Assembly (NCBI RefSeq): GCF_036226365.1
Contig: NZ_CP108462.1
Span: 4,524,501-4,588,500, forward strand
From: Streptomyces sp. NBC_01262
Lineage (GTDB): Bacteria > Actinomycetota > Actinomycetes > Streptomycetales > Streptomycetaceae
Reading direction: 5' to 3'
Length of the DNA: 64,000 nucleotides
Shown: positions 1-8,254 of the stretch, piece by piece
Position numbering within the stretch: position 1 is the stretch's first letter
Layout of the letters: the number at the start of each line of letters is the position of its first letter
Position numbers and translations under genes: made by a program
Notes under the pieces: model-generated
Database searches by the model: none
What the model was told of the DNA's origin: nothing
What the model saw: the letters and a program-made list of their open reading frames with translations, nothing else

Positions 1-1667
1 GCTGCTGCCTCGCCTCCCGGGTCACCTCCCGCCTCGTCGTCGGTGCCGGATTCCTCCGACAGCTGGATGACCAGGTCGTCGAGCCGGGTGAGCAGTTCGT
101 CGGGGGTCGGGTCGACATCGGCGAGGGTGCGTACGGCGGTACGCAGTCTGCCCATCGCGGCGGCGGCATGGATGCCGTGTCCGACCACGTCGCCGACCAC
201 CAGCCCGACCCGGGCGCCGGAGAGCCCGATCACGTCGTACCAGTCACCGCCCACGCCCGCGCGGGGCGTCGCGGGCAGGTAGCGCGAGGCGACCTGCACT
301 GCCGACTGCTCCGGCAGCCGCTGCGGCAGCAGGCTGCGCTGCAGCGCGAGTGCCGCCGTACGCTCGCGGGTGAAGCGGCGGGCGTTGTCGAGGCAGACCG
401 CGGCCCGGCCCACCAGGTCCTCTGCCAGGGAGATGTCCTCGGGGTCGAAGGGCTCCGGGGTGGACCGGTTGCGGACGAACATCACCACGCCCAGCGTGGT
501 CCCCCTGGCTGTGACCGGAACCAGGAGCCAGGAATGCGTTCCGAGCCGTTCGACCTTCCCCTGCCGGACCGGGTCCTCGGCCAGCCACGAGCTGATGACC
601 GGATCCGTGGTCCGGTACAGCGCGGTACGTCCGGTGGCCAGGCAGAGCGCCGCGGGCGAGCTCGCCAGGTAGACGTCGGCGTCGGTTGCGGCGGACAACA
701 CCTCCGGGACCCCCTCGAACACGTTCAGCTCGGCGATCCGGCGCAGCCGGACGGCGCCGACGAGTGGTCCCGGAGCGGGCTCGTCCCCTCTGAGCAGGAC
801 TTCCAGCAGATCGACGCGGGCGAAGTCGGAAAGCCGGGGTACCGCCACCTCCGTCAGTTCCCGCCCGGTGCGGGTCACGTCGAGAGTGCTGCCGATGCGG
901 ATGCCGGCGTCGTTCAGCAGGGCGAGCCGATCCCGGGAACGGCGGGCCTCGGTCACATCTGTCGCGGTGACGCAGACCCCGAGCATCTGCCCCTGAGCGT
1001 CACGCAATGGTGTCGCGGAGAGGCTGGAGACACGGGGGCGGGCGTCCCCCGGAAGGCGGACCCGCAGATCACCGACCTGTTCCTCGCCCGTGGTGAGGAC
1101 CCGGCGCATCCGCTCCTCCCACTCCACGGCCTCCGGACCGGCCAGGATGTCCGTCAGCCGGAGCCCGCGCCGCGCTTCGCCGGACATTCCACTGATGCTG
1201 CGCATCTCGGCGCTCTGCCACACATGGCGCAGATCCGTGTCATAGACCGACAGGGCGATCGGCGAATCCGCGAGCAGCCATCCGGACAGGGCCTCCCCTT
1301 CCCTGCCCGCGGTCGGGTCCGGCGGCGGGCCGATCACCAGGACCGAGCCGGATACCCGGTCGTCGGACGCCAGGGGGCAACGGGAGACAGGCAATACCAG
1401 CAGGCGGCCGTCCTTGTGGCGGACCGGCAGGACCGCGTGCCGCTCCTCGCGGCCGTCGGGGCCGTCAGCTGAGGGCAGATCCGGTAGGTCCAGCAGTTCC
1501 GTCACCGGCCGACCGACGGCGTCCGCGACCGTGTGGCCCAGGAGACGCTCCGCTCCCGGGGTCCACCCCGTGACGGCTCCCCGCAGGTCGGTCGTGACCA
1601 GGGCGAGGAGCGGGCCGCTGGAACGATCACCGTCCCTGTCCGGCGGAGAAGGACCGTACGTCTCCAT
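1..1667 (-). CDS. PAS-PAS-GAF-SpoIIE PP2C-type serine phosphatase (3' end outside window)
   Basis: About 555 residues are visible and the gene continues past the left edge. From the N-terminus there are two PAS-like segments (about 18-110 and 125-240), a GAF segment (about 250-400) and a SpoIIE-type PP2C phosphatase domain. The phosphatase has the linker RSLLPQ, then GGDWYDV and GDVVGHG, whose aspartates bind the metals in this family. Such proteins dephosphorylate anti-sigma-factor antagonists or similar regulators after sensing small ligands or redox state. That role is family knowledge; the partner here is unknown. The start is the ATG at 1667 (METYGPSP), 82 bp after the stop of the PEP-utilising gene in the same direction, so co-transcription is possible but not shown. 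I see no kinase-type anti-sigma domain in the visible part. Confidence 0.85.
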   Translation of the reverse strand, partial: METYGPSPPDRDGDRSSGPLLALVTTDLRGAVTGWTPGAERLLGHTVADAVGRPVTELLDLPDLPSADGPDGREERHAVLPVRHKDGRLLVLPVSRCPLASDDRVSGSVLVIGPPPDPTAGREGEALSGWLLADSPIALSVYDTDLRHVWQSAEMRSISGMSGEARRGLRLTDILAGPEAVEWEERMRRVLTTGEEQVGDLRVRLPGDARPRVSSLSATPLRDAQGQMLGVCVTATDVTEARRSRDRLALLNDAGIRIGSTLDVTRTGRELTEVAVPRLSDFARVDLLEVLLRGDEPAPGPLVGAVRLRRIAELNVFEGVPEVLSAATDADVYLASSPAALCLATGRTALYRTTDPVISSWLAEDPVRQGKVERLGTHSWLLVPVTARGTTLGVVMFVRNRSTPEPFDPEDISLAEDLVGRAAVCLDNARRFTRERTAALALQRSLLPQRLPEQSAVQVASRYLPATPRAGVGGDWYDVIGLSGARVGLVVGDVVGHGIHAAAAMGRLRTAVRTLADVDPTPDELLTRLDDLVIQLSEESGTDDEAGGDPGGEAA

Positions 1668-1749
1668 GGCGTCAAGCGTGGTGCGAAACAGGCACGTAAT
1701 CAACTTGAACGGCTGCGCATCCCTCTTGCCGATGCACTGCGGCTTCCGG

Positions 1750-3579
1750 TCAGTCGAGGAAGGTGACGGTGCCGGCGGTCCCGTCCACGCGGATGCGCCG
1801 GCCCGTCCTGATACGCGTGGACGCCGAGCCCGTCCCGGTGACGGCCGGCAGGGAGTACTCGCGGCAGACGATGGCGGCGTGCGACATCACCCCGCCGATA
1901 TCGGTGACCGTGGCGCGGATCCTGCCGAACACCGGGGCCCAGCTCGGTGCGGTGACGGGCGCGACGAGGATCTCCCCTTCCCGTACGAGATCCAGCTCCT
2001 CCGGGCTGTGGACGACTCGTGCCGTGCCCTCTGCGGTGCCCGGCGAGGCGGCCATGCCGGTCAGCTCGCCGGCTCCGTCGGTGACGGCGGCGGAGCCGCT
2101 CAGCCAGGACCGGAGCCGTTCACTGGTGATGCCCCACAACATGATGCTGAAGGGTTCGGTGACCTTCGCCGGAGGCCGGTTGAGTGCGGGTTCGGGGCGC
2201 CGGCCGGCGAGGGCGTCCACGATCCGGCGCCGCCGTTCGATCTCGGGCGGCCAGTGGTCGGGGCCGGCCGGCGCGGCACCGACGGCCCATCCGGTGGCGT
2301 AGTCGAACAGCGCCTCGCGGACCTCGCCGCGCGAGAGGTAGAACAGGTCGTTCTCGCCGGGCCAGAAGCCGGCCCGGTGGAGCAGTGCGGACAGCTCCCG
2401 CGCCTTTCGCCAGAAGACGCCCATCGCCCAGTGCTCGATGTAGAAGTTGTGGTTCTCCACGTACGGATAGACCTTGCGGGCGAGTCCGGCCTTGGCATGG
2501 AAACTCGCGCGCTCGTCCGGGTCGAGGAGATCGGCGTACTCGCCGGTGATCCGGTCGCGCTCGGCGACGAGCTCGGCCACGTGCCGGTCGATGGTCTCGC
2601 CCCGCCGTAGCCGCAGGACGTAGTCGCGGACGTACGCCAGGGGGATCGACGGGGTGTCCATCCAGTAGGTGTCGTCGCTGTACAGGCCGTTGCCGGAGGT
2701 GAAGTTGAACCACGGGTCGCGGGCGGCGTGCCAGGCGTCGAGCCAGGTGCGGCCCTGTGTCCGCCCGGCCAGGGCGGCGAGGGTGTGCGGGCCGGGGCCG
2801 GGGGCGGTCAGGGCGGCGTCGAGGTCCAGTTCGACGGCGAGTTTCGCGAGCCGTTTCAGCTCGTCGTCCGGGCGGAAGAGCTCCATGTCCACGCCCTGGA
2901 CCATCGTCGCGGTGCCCTGGTCCGGTATGTCGGGGAACCACTGCTTGGATGCCTGGAAGAAGTCCAGGTAGGCCGCGTAGCCGAGGTTGAGGAACTCGAA
3001 GTGGTACTGCCAGGCGCGGTGGCACAGGGCGATGAGCCGGTCGTACCGGCCGAGCAGGGCGTCGGTCGCGTCCAGCCCGATGCCCGCCTCGATCTCCTCG
3101 TACGGCTGGGCGTCGGGCAGGGCGGTGAACCGGATCGCCTCCATCTCCCGGATCGTTGCGAGGACCTTGCGCTTCCAGTTCTCCAGCAGCGCGTCCCAGT
3201 GCTCGAAGTAGTAGCCCGCACGCTTGAGGAACTGCGGAACGCGCGCCGCGACCTCGCTCTCGGGTGCGGCGACCGGGCTCAGGTAGACGTAGCCCTGGAC
3301 GACGCGGGACTCGATGCCGTACGCGGGCGGCACTATGAAGTGCCGGGTGTTGTACTGGCCCAGGCACTTCGCCGCGAACTCGGGGGTGATCGTCTCGAAG
3401 GGTTTGAGCACATTGGGCCAGTGCTGGGTGTCGCAGAACCAGAACTTCGCCTCCTCCGCCTCGCGTCGGCCGGTCTGGAAGAGCATGTGGTACGGGTAGA
3501 GCCCCTCCCAGCCCTCGGCTCCCTCGGGAGCCGGCAACTCGTAGGGGCTGGGGAAGGTCGTACGCGACGCGGTCGGCAT
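1750..3579 (-). CDS. PEP-synthase-type swivelling-histidine subunit, phenylphosphate-synthase PpsA-like
   Basis: The 609-residue protein ends in the mobile phosphohistidine domain of PEP-utilising enzymes: DIGGVMSHAAIVCREYSLPAV, with the candidate phospho-acceptor at His567. The first 480 residues are not an ATP-grasp domain; they are Trp/Tyr-rich (for example FWFCDTQHWPNVLKP). The ATP-grasp part is the separate upstream gene at 3655-4734. This two-gene division and the subunit sizes match phenylphosphate synthase of anaerobic phenol degraders (about 70 and 40 kDa, active histidine near 569; recalled, not searched). The natural substrate in this actinomycete is unknown, and another phosphoryl-transfer reaction is equally possible. 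An AAGGGA ribosome site precedes the ATG at 3579. The gene lies 75 bp after its partner. Confidence 0.8.
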   Translation of the reverse strand: MPTASRTTFPSPYELPAPEGAEGWEGLYPYHMLFQTGRREAEEAKFWFCDTQHWPNVLKPFETITPEFAAKCLGQYNTRHFIVPPAYGIESRVVQGYVYLSPVAAPESEVAARVPQFLKRAGYYFEHWDALLENWKRKVLATIREMEAIRFTALPDAQPYEEIEAGIGLDATDALLGRYDRLIALCHRAWQYHFEFLNLGYAAYLDFFQASKQWFPDIPDQGTATMVQGVDMELFRPDDELKRLAKLAVELDLDAALTAPGPGPHTLAALAGRTQGRTWLDAWHAARDPWFNFTSGNGLYSDDTYWMDTPSIPLAYVRDYVLRLRRGETIDRHVAELVAERDRITGEYADLLDPDERASFHAKAGLARKVYPYVENHNFYIEHWAMGVFWRKARELSALLHRAGFWPGENDLFYLSRGEVREALFDYATGWAVGAAPAGPDHWPPEIERRRRIVDALAGRRPEPALNRPPAKVTEPFSIMLWGITSERLRSWLSGSAAVTDGAGELTGMAASPGTAEGTARVVHSPEELDLVREGEILVAPVTAPSWAPVFGRIRATVTDIGGVMSHAAIVCREYSLPAVTGTGSASTRIRTGRRIRVDGTAGTVTFLD

Positions 3580-3597
3580 GGCACGGTCCCTTCGTCG

Positions 3598-3670
3598 GGA
3601 GGTTCGGGCCGGAGTCGGGCCGGAGGTTCGGGCCGGAGGCTCAGGTCGGGAGGCTCAGGTCGGGAGGTTT
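3598..3670. repeat. Short imperfect tandem repeats between the two PEP-synthase-like genes
   Basis: The spacer between the two subunit genes consists largely of repeats of 11-14 bases, GGAGGTTCGGGCC followed by GGAGGCTCAGGTCG, five full or partial units in all. The last units overlap the 3' end of the ATP-grasp gene. Slippage at the end of that gene is the simplest explanation. Read on the coding strand, it is a run of CCTCC-containing units, so it is not a repeated ribosome site. Confidence 0.75.
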
Positions 3671-4734
3671 CTTAGGCCGAGCATGGTGTCGACGATGCTC
3701 CCGACGCCCGCTCCCTCCCGGACGCCGGTGGGTCTCCTCGGCCTGCGGCTCCAGACCGTTTCGGCCCGCGCCTGGAGCAGAAGGACGTCTCCGGGCGCGG
3801 ACGGCTCACGGTCGATGGCCCACTCGATGTCCAGCGGGAAGCCGTAGTGGCGCTCGACCTCCTTGGCGAGCCGGGCAACCGCGGTGACCTCGTCGGGCGC
3901 CAGGCAGGCCACACGACCGCGGCTGTCCTCGACGCCGTTCCGGACGAGCCCCTGCCCACCCGGAGCGACGATGAGCTCGTAGCTCTTCGGCGACACGGTC
4001 GTGCGTACGGCGACGAGCAACACCTTGTCCACGACGTAGTTGTCAGGGGTCACCTCACCGGACACCAGCGGAGCCCCGAGGCCCCAGCCGGCGTCGATGA
4101 CGATCTTCGAGCGGTCCCCGTCGGCAGGGTTCAGGGTCATGGCCACACCGGCGGTGCGCGCGTCGACCATCTTCTGCACGCCGACCGCCATCTTCAGCCC
4201 CTCCTCGGGCACGGCGTTGGCGGCGCGATAGGTGACCGCGCGGGTGGTCCACAGGCTCGCCCAGCAACGCCGTACGGCATCGAGGACGGCGTCCGCTCCC
4301 CGGACCCCCAGGTAGGTGTCGTACTGCCCGGCGAAACTCGCGCCCGGCAGATCCTCCGTCTGTGCGCTGGAACGGACGGCCACCGCGGCGTCCCGCACGC
4401 CGGCCCCCTCGCAGAAGGAGTCGTAGGCGCCCGTGACGGCAGCCGCGACCCGAGGTGGCACCGGATGCCCGCCCACCAGGCGGCGGATTTCGGCGCTGCC
4501 CACCTCGGTGCCGACGGGGTCGGTGACGTCGAGCCCGGCCAGGACTGCGTCGACGCGCTTACGCAGGCCGGCGTCGGCGAGCAGTGCCTCGAAGGCGTTC
4601 GTGGTCACGACGAACCCCGGAGGCACGGAGCAGCCCGCGCGGGTCATCGCCAGCAGACCCGCGCACTTGCCACCGACCCGGCTCACGGCGGAATCGGCGG
4701 GGCTGTCGAACGTGACAACGTACCGGCCTGTCAT
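3655..4734 (-). CDS. PEP/pyruvate-binding ATP-grasp subunit, phenylphosphate-synthase PpsB-like
   Basis: The 359-residue protein matches the N-terminal nucleotide-binding half of PEP synthase: VGGKCAGLLAM near the start and then AVRSSAQTEDLPGASFAGQY, the usual VRSSAxxEDLPxASFAGQ signature. LLLQARAETVW near the C-terminus corresponds to the closing strand of the ATP-grasp fold. By family it binds ATP and phosphorylates the histidine of the partner subunit encoded immediately downstream. I chose the ATG at 4734 (MTGRYVVTF) because similarity begins there. The frame stays open for another 49 codons upstream. No good ribosome site sits at this ATG, but it overlaps the stop of a 30-codon leader frame that has a strong one (4731-4823), so translation may be coupled. 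Confidence 0.8.
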   Translation of the reverse strand: MTGRYVVTFDSPADSAVSRVGGKCAGLLAMTRAGCSVPPGFVVTTNAFEALLADAGLRKRVDAVLAGLDVTDPVGTEVGSAEIRRLVGGHPVPPRVAAAVTGAYDSFCEGAGVRDAAVAVRSSAQTEDLPGASFAGQYDTYLGVRGADAVLDAVRRCWASLWTTRAVTYRAANAVPEEGLKMAVGVQKMVDARTAGVAMTLNPADGDRSKIVIDAGWGLGAPLVSGEVTPDNYVVDKVLLVAVRTTVSPKSYELIVAPGGQGLVRNGVEDSRGRVACLAPDEVTAVARLAKEVERHYGFPLDIEWAIDREPSAPGDVLLLQARAETVWSRRPRRPTGVREGAGVGSIVDTMLGLRNLPT

Positions 4735-4823
4735 GGGACGGACCGCCCCGCCGGTGCACACCACGGGCGATGGGGCGACCTCCCTGGGCAGCCCGCCATC
4801 CCGGCGCCGGATCCGCTGCTCAT
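4731..4823 (-). CDS. Possible 30-residue leader peptide coupled to the ATP-grasp gene
   Basis: AGGAGG lies 7 bases before an ATG at 4823, the best ribosome site in this intergenic region. It opens a 30-codon frame (MSSGSGAGMAGCPGRSP, ending GRSVP) whose TGA overlaps the ATG of the 3655-4734 gene as ATGA. The peptide resembles no family I know. Either it is a leader that delivers ribosomes to the downstream start, or a sequencing or real frameshift has separated the strong ribosome site from the gene. The second reading would add a short N-terminal extension to the ATP-grasp protein. Confidence 0.35.
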   Translation of the reverse strand: MSSGSGAGMAGCPGRSPHRPWCAPAGRSVP

Positions 4824-5143
4824 ATGGCTTCCTCCTGCCGCCGTCCTCCTGGCGTGCCTGGGGTGGAGCACATACTGACAAGTCAGCCTATGTCACCAGC
4901 ACAGCAGGTCGCGACGGTACGCGGAAGGCTGTCAGGGCCGCGACAACCGATCAGGTCGCATCGGGTAGCGTCACCAGGCGCCCCGGTGGTCTGGACTGAC
5001 CCGGCCCCGTGGGTCGTCGTGCCAGATCCATGCCGGACAGGGCGGGGCACCACGGTCAACAGCGGCCGGCGAGTGAGTCCCCGCAGGCATGCACCTTAGA
5101 TGTATCCGCAGGTCAAGGCCGCATCCAGGCTCGAAAGCCCGAT

Positions 5144-5189
5144 GATTCCAAAGCTCAGAGCGCGGGTTCGATTCCCGTCACCCGCTCCA
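5144..5189 (+). repeat. tRNA-Gly 3' end copy A (attachment-site remnant)
   Basis: This copy keeps the anticodon-loop side through to the CCA end: AAGCTCAGAG, the T arm GCGGGTTCGATTCCCGT, then CACCCGCTCCA. No acceptor or D-arm 5' half precedes it, so it is not a functional tRNA. The 170 bases ending here match those ending at copy D with identical spacing (5021 to 5189 against 25862 to 26030); the first 45 bases differ at only two positions. Copies A and D therefore look like the same kind of element end. The 60 bases after it match those after copy B. Confidence 0.8.
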
Positions 5190-5194
5190 CGACA

Positions 5195-5221
5195 AAGGCC
5201 CAGGTCAACGACCCGGGCCTT
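5195..5221 (+). terminator. Hairpin following tRNA copy A
   Basis: AAGGCCC and GGGCCTT form a 7-bp stem around a short loop, followed by TGTTTGTTGT. The same hairpin follows copies B and D, so it is part of the duplicated tRNA-gene tail. Confidence 0.7.
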
Positions 5222-5289
5222 GTTTGTTGTCTAGACTTCTTGAAGGCCCTCGCACCACTTGCGCATCACTTGCAAAGCGGGGCGAACAG

Positions 5290-5856
5290 TCACACGCTCA
5301 GGTCGAGTGTTCGCAGCAAGAGATCAGCGAAGCGGGGCAGCCCCGCCTTACCCAGGCGAGCGATTGCGTCATGCGCCGTCACCGGGGGGTTGCGCTTTTC
5401 GGCAGCGAGCCTGACGACAGCGTCACACACCTCCCGGGGCAACTCACCATGGAGCTCGCACAGATACGCGTCGGGGTCGAGAACCCGTACGCCGCGCACC
5501 GCGAGTTCACCGGCGGGGAAGTCATCAAGATTCCAGGTGATCAGCACGGTTGCCCCAGCAGCCACAGCTGCTGCGGAGTGGTGTCGGTCATCCGGGTCGC
5601 CGCCGGGCATCTCGTCAACGAGGTGGGCATAGACCGATTCCGGGATCTCACAGTCCGAGAAGAACCGGCGCACGGCCCGGGTGACGGCTGCAGCCGACTC
5701 GGCCGAGCGCCGTTGCTCCCGGACGATAACTCGCTCCCACTCCGACAGTAGCCGTTCGGACCACACGATCTCGTGAACCGAATCCTCCGTGAGAGCCAGC
5801 ATCAGATCCATCACAGAGAACGGGAACAGGACATTGGTGTCCACAAAGACCCGCAC
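5290..5856 (-). CDS. PIN-domain ribonuclease (VapC-like toxin)
   Basis: The 188-residue protein opens with MRVFVDTNVLFPF, the first acidic motif of PIN domains. It carries GGDPDDRHHSAAAVAAGA and ITWNLDDFP in the positions of the later acidic motifs, so the metal-binding set appears complete. PIN toxins cleave RNA and are held inactive by a partner protein. The gene lies 45 bp downstream of a helix-turn-helix protein gene on the same strand, the normal antitoxin-first order. The pair sits alone between tRNA copies A and B, fitting an element-stabilising cassette. The C-terminal 60 residues extend beyond a minimal PIN domain and are not recognised. Confidence 0.8.
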   Translation of the reverse strand: MRVFVDTNVLFPFSVMDLMLALTEDSVHEIVWSERLLSEWERVIVREQRRSAESAAAVTRAVRRFFSDCEIPESVYAHLVDEMPGGDPDDRHHSAAAVAAGATVLITWNLDDFPAGELAVRGVRVLDPDAYLCELHGELPREVCDAVVRLAAEKRNPPVTAHDAIARLGKAGLPRFADLLLRTLDLSV

Positions 5857-5901
5857 CGGTGCGCCTTCCCCCTCGAACGTTCAACACAGCCAGAGCCGGA
5901 C

Positions 5902-6351
5902 TCAGTAGGGCAGCCCTGCCTCGTCAATCGCGTCGGCGATCTGCCGACGGCCCTCCCGTCGGCGCTCACGGCGCCCCTGGAACGCCACGACATCGGCGAG
6001 ACGCACGACCCGGTGACGGCTGTCGGGCAGGTGGGTCGACGGGATGTCACCGGAATCCAGCAGCCGCGCGACGAACGGCCGGGACAAACCCAACAGCTCG
6101 GCCGCCTCGGCCGGGGTCAGCTGGGTCTCGGATGCCAGTACGGTCACCGCGTGCCCGGTCGCCAGCTCACCCGCCGAAGCAATGAGGATCCTGACCAGCT
6201 CGATGGGCAGCACCAGCTCGCTGCCGTCAGCCGCGCGCAGTATGGCCTCGACCCGATCAGGCGCCATCCGGCCGGCTTCGGCGAAAACAGTCTGATCCGC
6301 AGGGCGCGGTTCGACCCTCGTGGCGCCCGCCAGGATGCTCGTGCGTGCCAC
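5902..6351 (-). CDS. Helix-turn-helix (excisionase/MerR-like) protein, probable antitoxin
   Basis: The 149-residue reading has an HTH_17-type domain in its C-terminal half: LTPAEAAELLGLSRPFVARL, then LPDSRHRVVRLADVVAF. This is the DNA-binding fold shared by excisionases and by antitoxins paired with PIN proteins. I chose the GTG at 6351 (VARTSILAG) because GGGAGG lies five bases upstream; the frame stays open to 6420. The N-terminal half would then bind the toxin. An alternative is an excisionase left from the integrated element, but the PIN gene directly downstream favours an antitoxin. AT-rich sequence (TTACAGTTATTTCTGATAC) just upstream may hold the promoter. Confidence 0.7.
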   Translation of the reverse strand: MARTSILAGATRVEPRPADQTVFAEAGRMAPDRVEAILRAADGSELVLPIELVRILIASAGELATGHAVTVLASETQLTPAEAAELLGLSRPFVARLLDSGDIPSTHLPDSRHRVVRLADVVAFQGRRERRREGRRQIADAIDEAGLPY

Positions 6352-6639
6352 GGCCACCTCCCGATCCACTTCAGTCCCCGTATCAGAAATAACTGTAACT
6401 GCCGATTGCGGCTCGGGCAACCCGGCACAAGCCCGTCCGGGCCGGACATGGTCTCCTCACCCCGGTCCCGCCCCTGACCCCGCGGGCCGGACCGAACCAC
6501 GCACTCCGCACGTCGCCGCACCACTTCCGCACCAGTCAGGGCGGTATCCCACGGGCAACAAGGGGCAGCAGCAACAGGTCCTCCCCCAGTCGATCAGGCG
6601 TAGATGCCAGCTGACCTGCGGGTACTAATTCGGGGCGCG

Positions 6640-6688
6640 TGAGCTTCCCAAGCTCAGAGCGCGGGTTCGATTCCCGTCACCCGCTCCA
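6640..6688 (+). repeat. tRNA-Gly(CCC) 3' part copy B with complete anticodon arm
   Basis: This is the best preserved copy. TGAGC-TTCCCAA-GCTCA forms a perfect anticodon arm with anticodon CCC, followed by the variable loop, T arm and CACCCGCTCCA. Upstream, GCGGGTA at 6618-6624 could pair with six of the seven bases of the 3' acceptor strand. Only 15 bases without a D stem lie between, so a functional tRNA is unlikely. Its right flank (to about 6770) matches that of copy A. Confidence 0.75.
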
Positions 6689-6693
6689 CGACA

Positions 6694-6721
6694 AAGGCCC
6701 AGGTCAGTGACCCGGGGCCTT
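6694..6721 (+). terminator. Hairpin following tRNA copy B
   Basis: AAGGCCC pairs with GGGCCTT, then TGTTTGTTGT. It is the same tail as after copies A and D. Confidence 0.65.
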
Positions 6722-6858
6722 GTTTGTTGTCTAGACCTGTCGAAGGCCTCGCACCACTTGTGCACCGTTTGCGGGGCCCGGCGGCCCTCGGCCGTGGTCC
6801 TGACCCTCTTCGTGCTGTACGCCATCCTCCTCGGCGGGACCCGGATCCTGCAGTGGAT

Positions 6859-8238
6859 CTACGCATGTGGCGCGGCCGGCCCTCGCCGCTCCCGGTACCG
6901 GGCAGCGGCCGCATCGAGATCCACGATCGATGCGGGGTAGTCCAGGCCCGTGCGGGTGGCATCGTCGAGGTACGGGACACGGTGGACCGTCGTGCCGTCG
7001 AGGTTCCGGAGTTCGGGGAGCCAGCGGCGTACGTATTCCCCGCGGGGGTCGAACCGGCGCGCCTGGACGAGTGGGTTGAGGAGCCGGTTCGGCCGGGTGT
7101 CCGTGCCGGTCCCGGCGACCCATTGCCAGTTGAGCTGGTTGTTCGCGACATCGCCGTCGACGAGGAGGTCCAGGAAGTGGCGGGCTCCCACCCGCCAGTC
7201 CACGTACAGCGTCTTGGCGAGGAAGCTTGCCGCGAGCAGGCGGGCCCGGCCCGGCATCCAGCCCTCGTGGCGGAGCTGCCGCAGGGCCGCGTCGACGACG
7301 GGGTAGCCTGTACGGCCCTCCTGCCAGGCTTTGACCTCCTTCGTGGCGCGGCGCCAACGGTCGTGCCGGGGGCGGTAGTCGTGGTCTGCCGCGTCGGGGC
7401 GGGCCGCCAGGACCTGGTGGTGGAAGTCCCGCCAGGCGAGTTGGCGGACGAAGGCATGCGCCCCGGGGCTGTCCTGTGCGCGGGCCCGGTGCAGCAGCTC
7501 GGTCGGTGAGAGGCAGCCGAAATGCAGGTACGGGGAGAGCCTGGAGGTCGCGTCGGCTGCCAGGTCGTCCTGGCGGCCCGCGTATGCGGCCAGCGGGCCG
7601 GACAGCCATGACCGCAGCCTGCGGCGGCCCTCGGATTCCCCTCCGGCGGGCAGGCCCGGCGACGTGGGGCCCGACGCGAGGGACTGCGCAGACGGCAGGC
7701 CGGCCGAGGGTAGGTCCGGGACCGGCACCGCGTCCGGAGCCGGCAGAACGCCGCGTACGGAAAAGCCCTGCCAGCGGCGGAAGTACGGGGTGAAGACCGC
7801 GAAGTGGTCCTTGCCAGCCGGCGTCAGCGCCCCAGGGGGTACGGTCGTCAACGAGGCGTCGTGAACGCGTAGTTCGCGTCGGTCGCCGGCCAGTTCCGCG
7901 CGCAGCCGGTCCTCGCGCCGTGCCGCGTAACGGCTCACCCCGCCCGCGATGTGAACCGCCGCGGCCCCCGTCTCCGTCGCCACCCGGCAGGTCTCCTCGG
8001 CCACGTCGCCGACACGCACCGTCAGTCGGCCGCCCCGGGCACGCAGGGCCGCGTCGAGGTCGGCCAGACTGTCGGCGAGGAACGCCGCGCGGTTGGGTAC
8101 GACGAAGCCGGTACGCCGGATGCCGGTGTCGACGACGAAGAGCGGCACCACGCGTTCCGCGTCCCGCAGGGCGGCCTGGAGGACCGGGTTGTCGTGCACC
8201 CGCAGGTCCGCGGTGAACAGGGCGACCGAGACGCGCAC
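6859..8238 (-). CDS. phr: Deoxyribodipyrimidine photolyase
   Basis: The 459-residue protein has the N-terminal photolyase alpha/beta domain (VALFTADLRVHDNPVLQAAL) and the C-terminal FAD-binding helical domain with DGDVANNQLNWQWVAGTGTD and RPNRLLNP, the most conserved photolyase signature. QLAWRDFHHQVLAARP and EGRTGYPVVDAALRQL are the other FAD-domain blocks. The enzyme uses blue light and reduced FAD to split cyclobutane pyrimidine dimers. The Trp-rich core and length suit a class I CPD photolyase rather than a cryptochrome. The start is a GTG 16 bp after the stop of the epimerase gene, so the two are probably co-transcribed. Confidence 0.9.
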   Translation of the reverse strand: MRVSVALFTADLRVHDNPVLQAALRDAERVVPLFVVDTGIRRTGFVVPNRAAFLADSLADLDAALRARGGRLTVRVGDVAEETCRVATETGAAAVHIAGGVSRYAARREDRLRAELAGDRRELRVHDASLTTVPPGALTPAGKDHFAVFTPYFRRWQGFSVRGVLPAPDAVPVPDLPSAGLPSAQSLASGPTSPGLPAGGESEGRRRLRSWLSGPLAAYAGRQDDLAADATSRLSPYLHFGCLSPTELLHRARAQDSPGAHAFVRQLAWRDFHHQVLAARPDAADHDYRPRHDRWRRATKEVKAWQEGRTGYPVVDAALRQLRHEGWMPGRARLLAASFLAKTLYVDWRVGARHFLDLLVDGDVANNQLNWQWVAGTGTDTRPNRLLNPLVQARRFDPRGEYVRRWLPELRNLDGTTVHRVPYLDDATRTGLDYPASIVDLDAAAARYRERRGPAAPHA

Positions 8239-8254
8239 GGTTCCTTGAGCCCCC

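Noticed and set aside
168..1472. A 434-codon open frame on the plus strand
   Set aside because: It lies opposite the PAS-GAF-SpoIIE gene, whose motifs are unmistakable on the minus strand.
6625..6825. Short peptides containing GDGNRTRAL near the tRNA copies
   Set aside because: They are the antisense of the tRNA T arm and acceptor end, a well-known false gene call.
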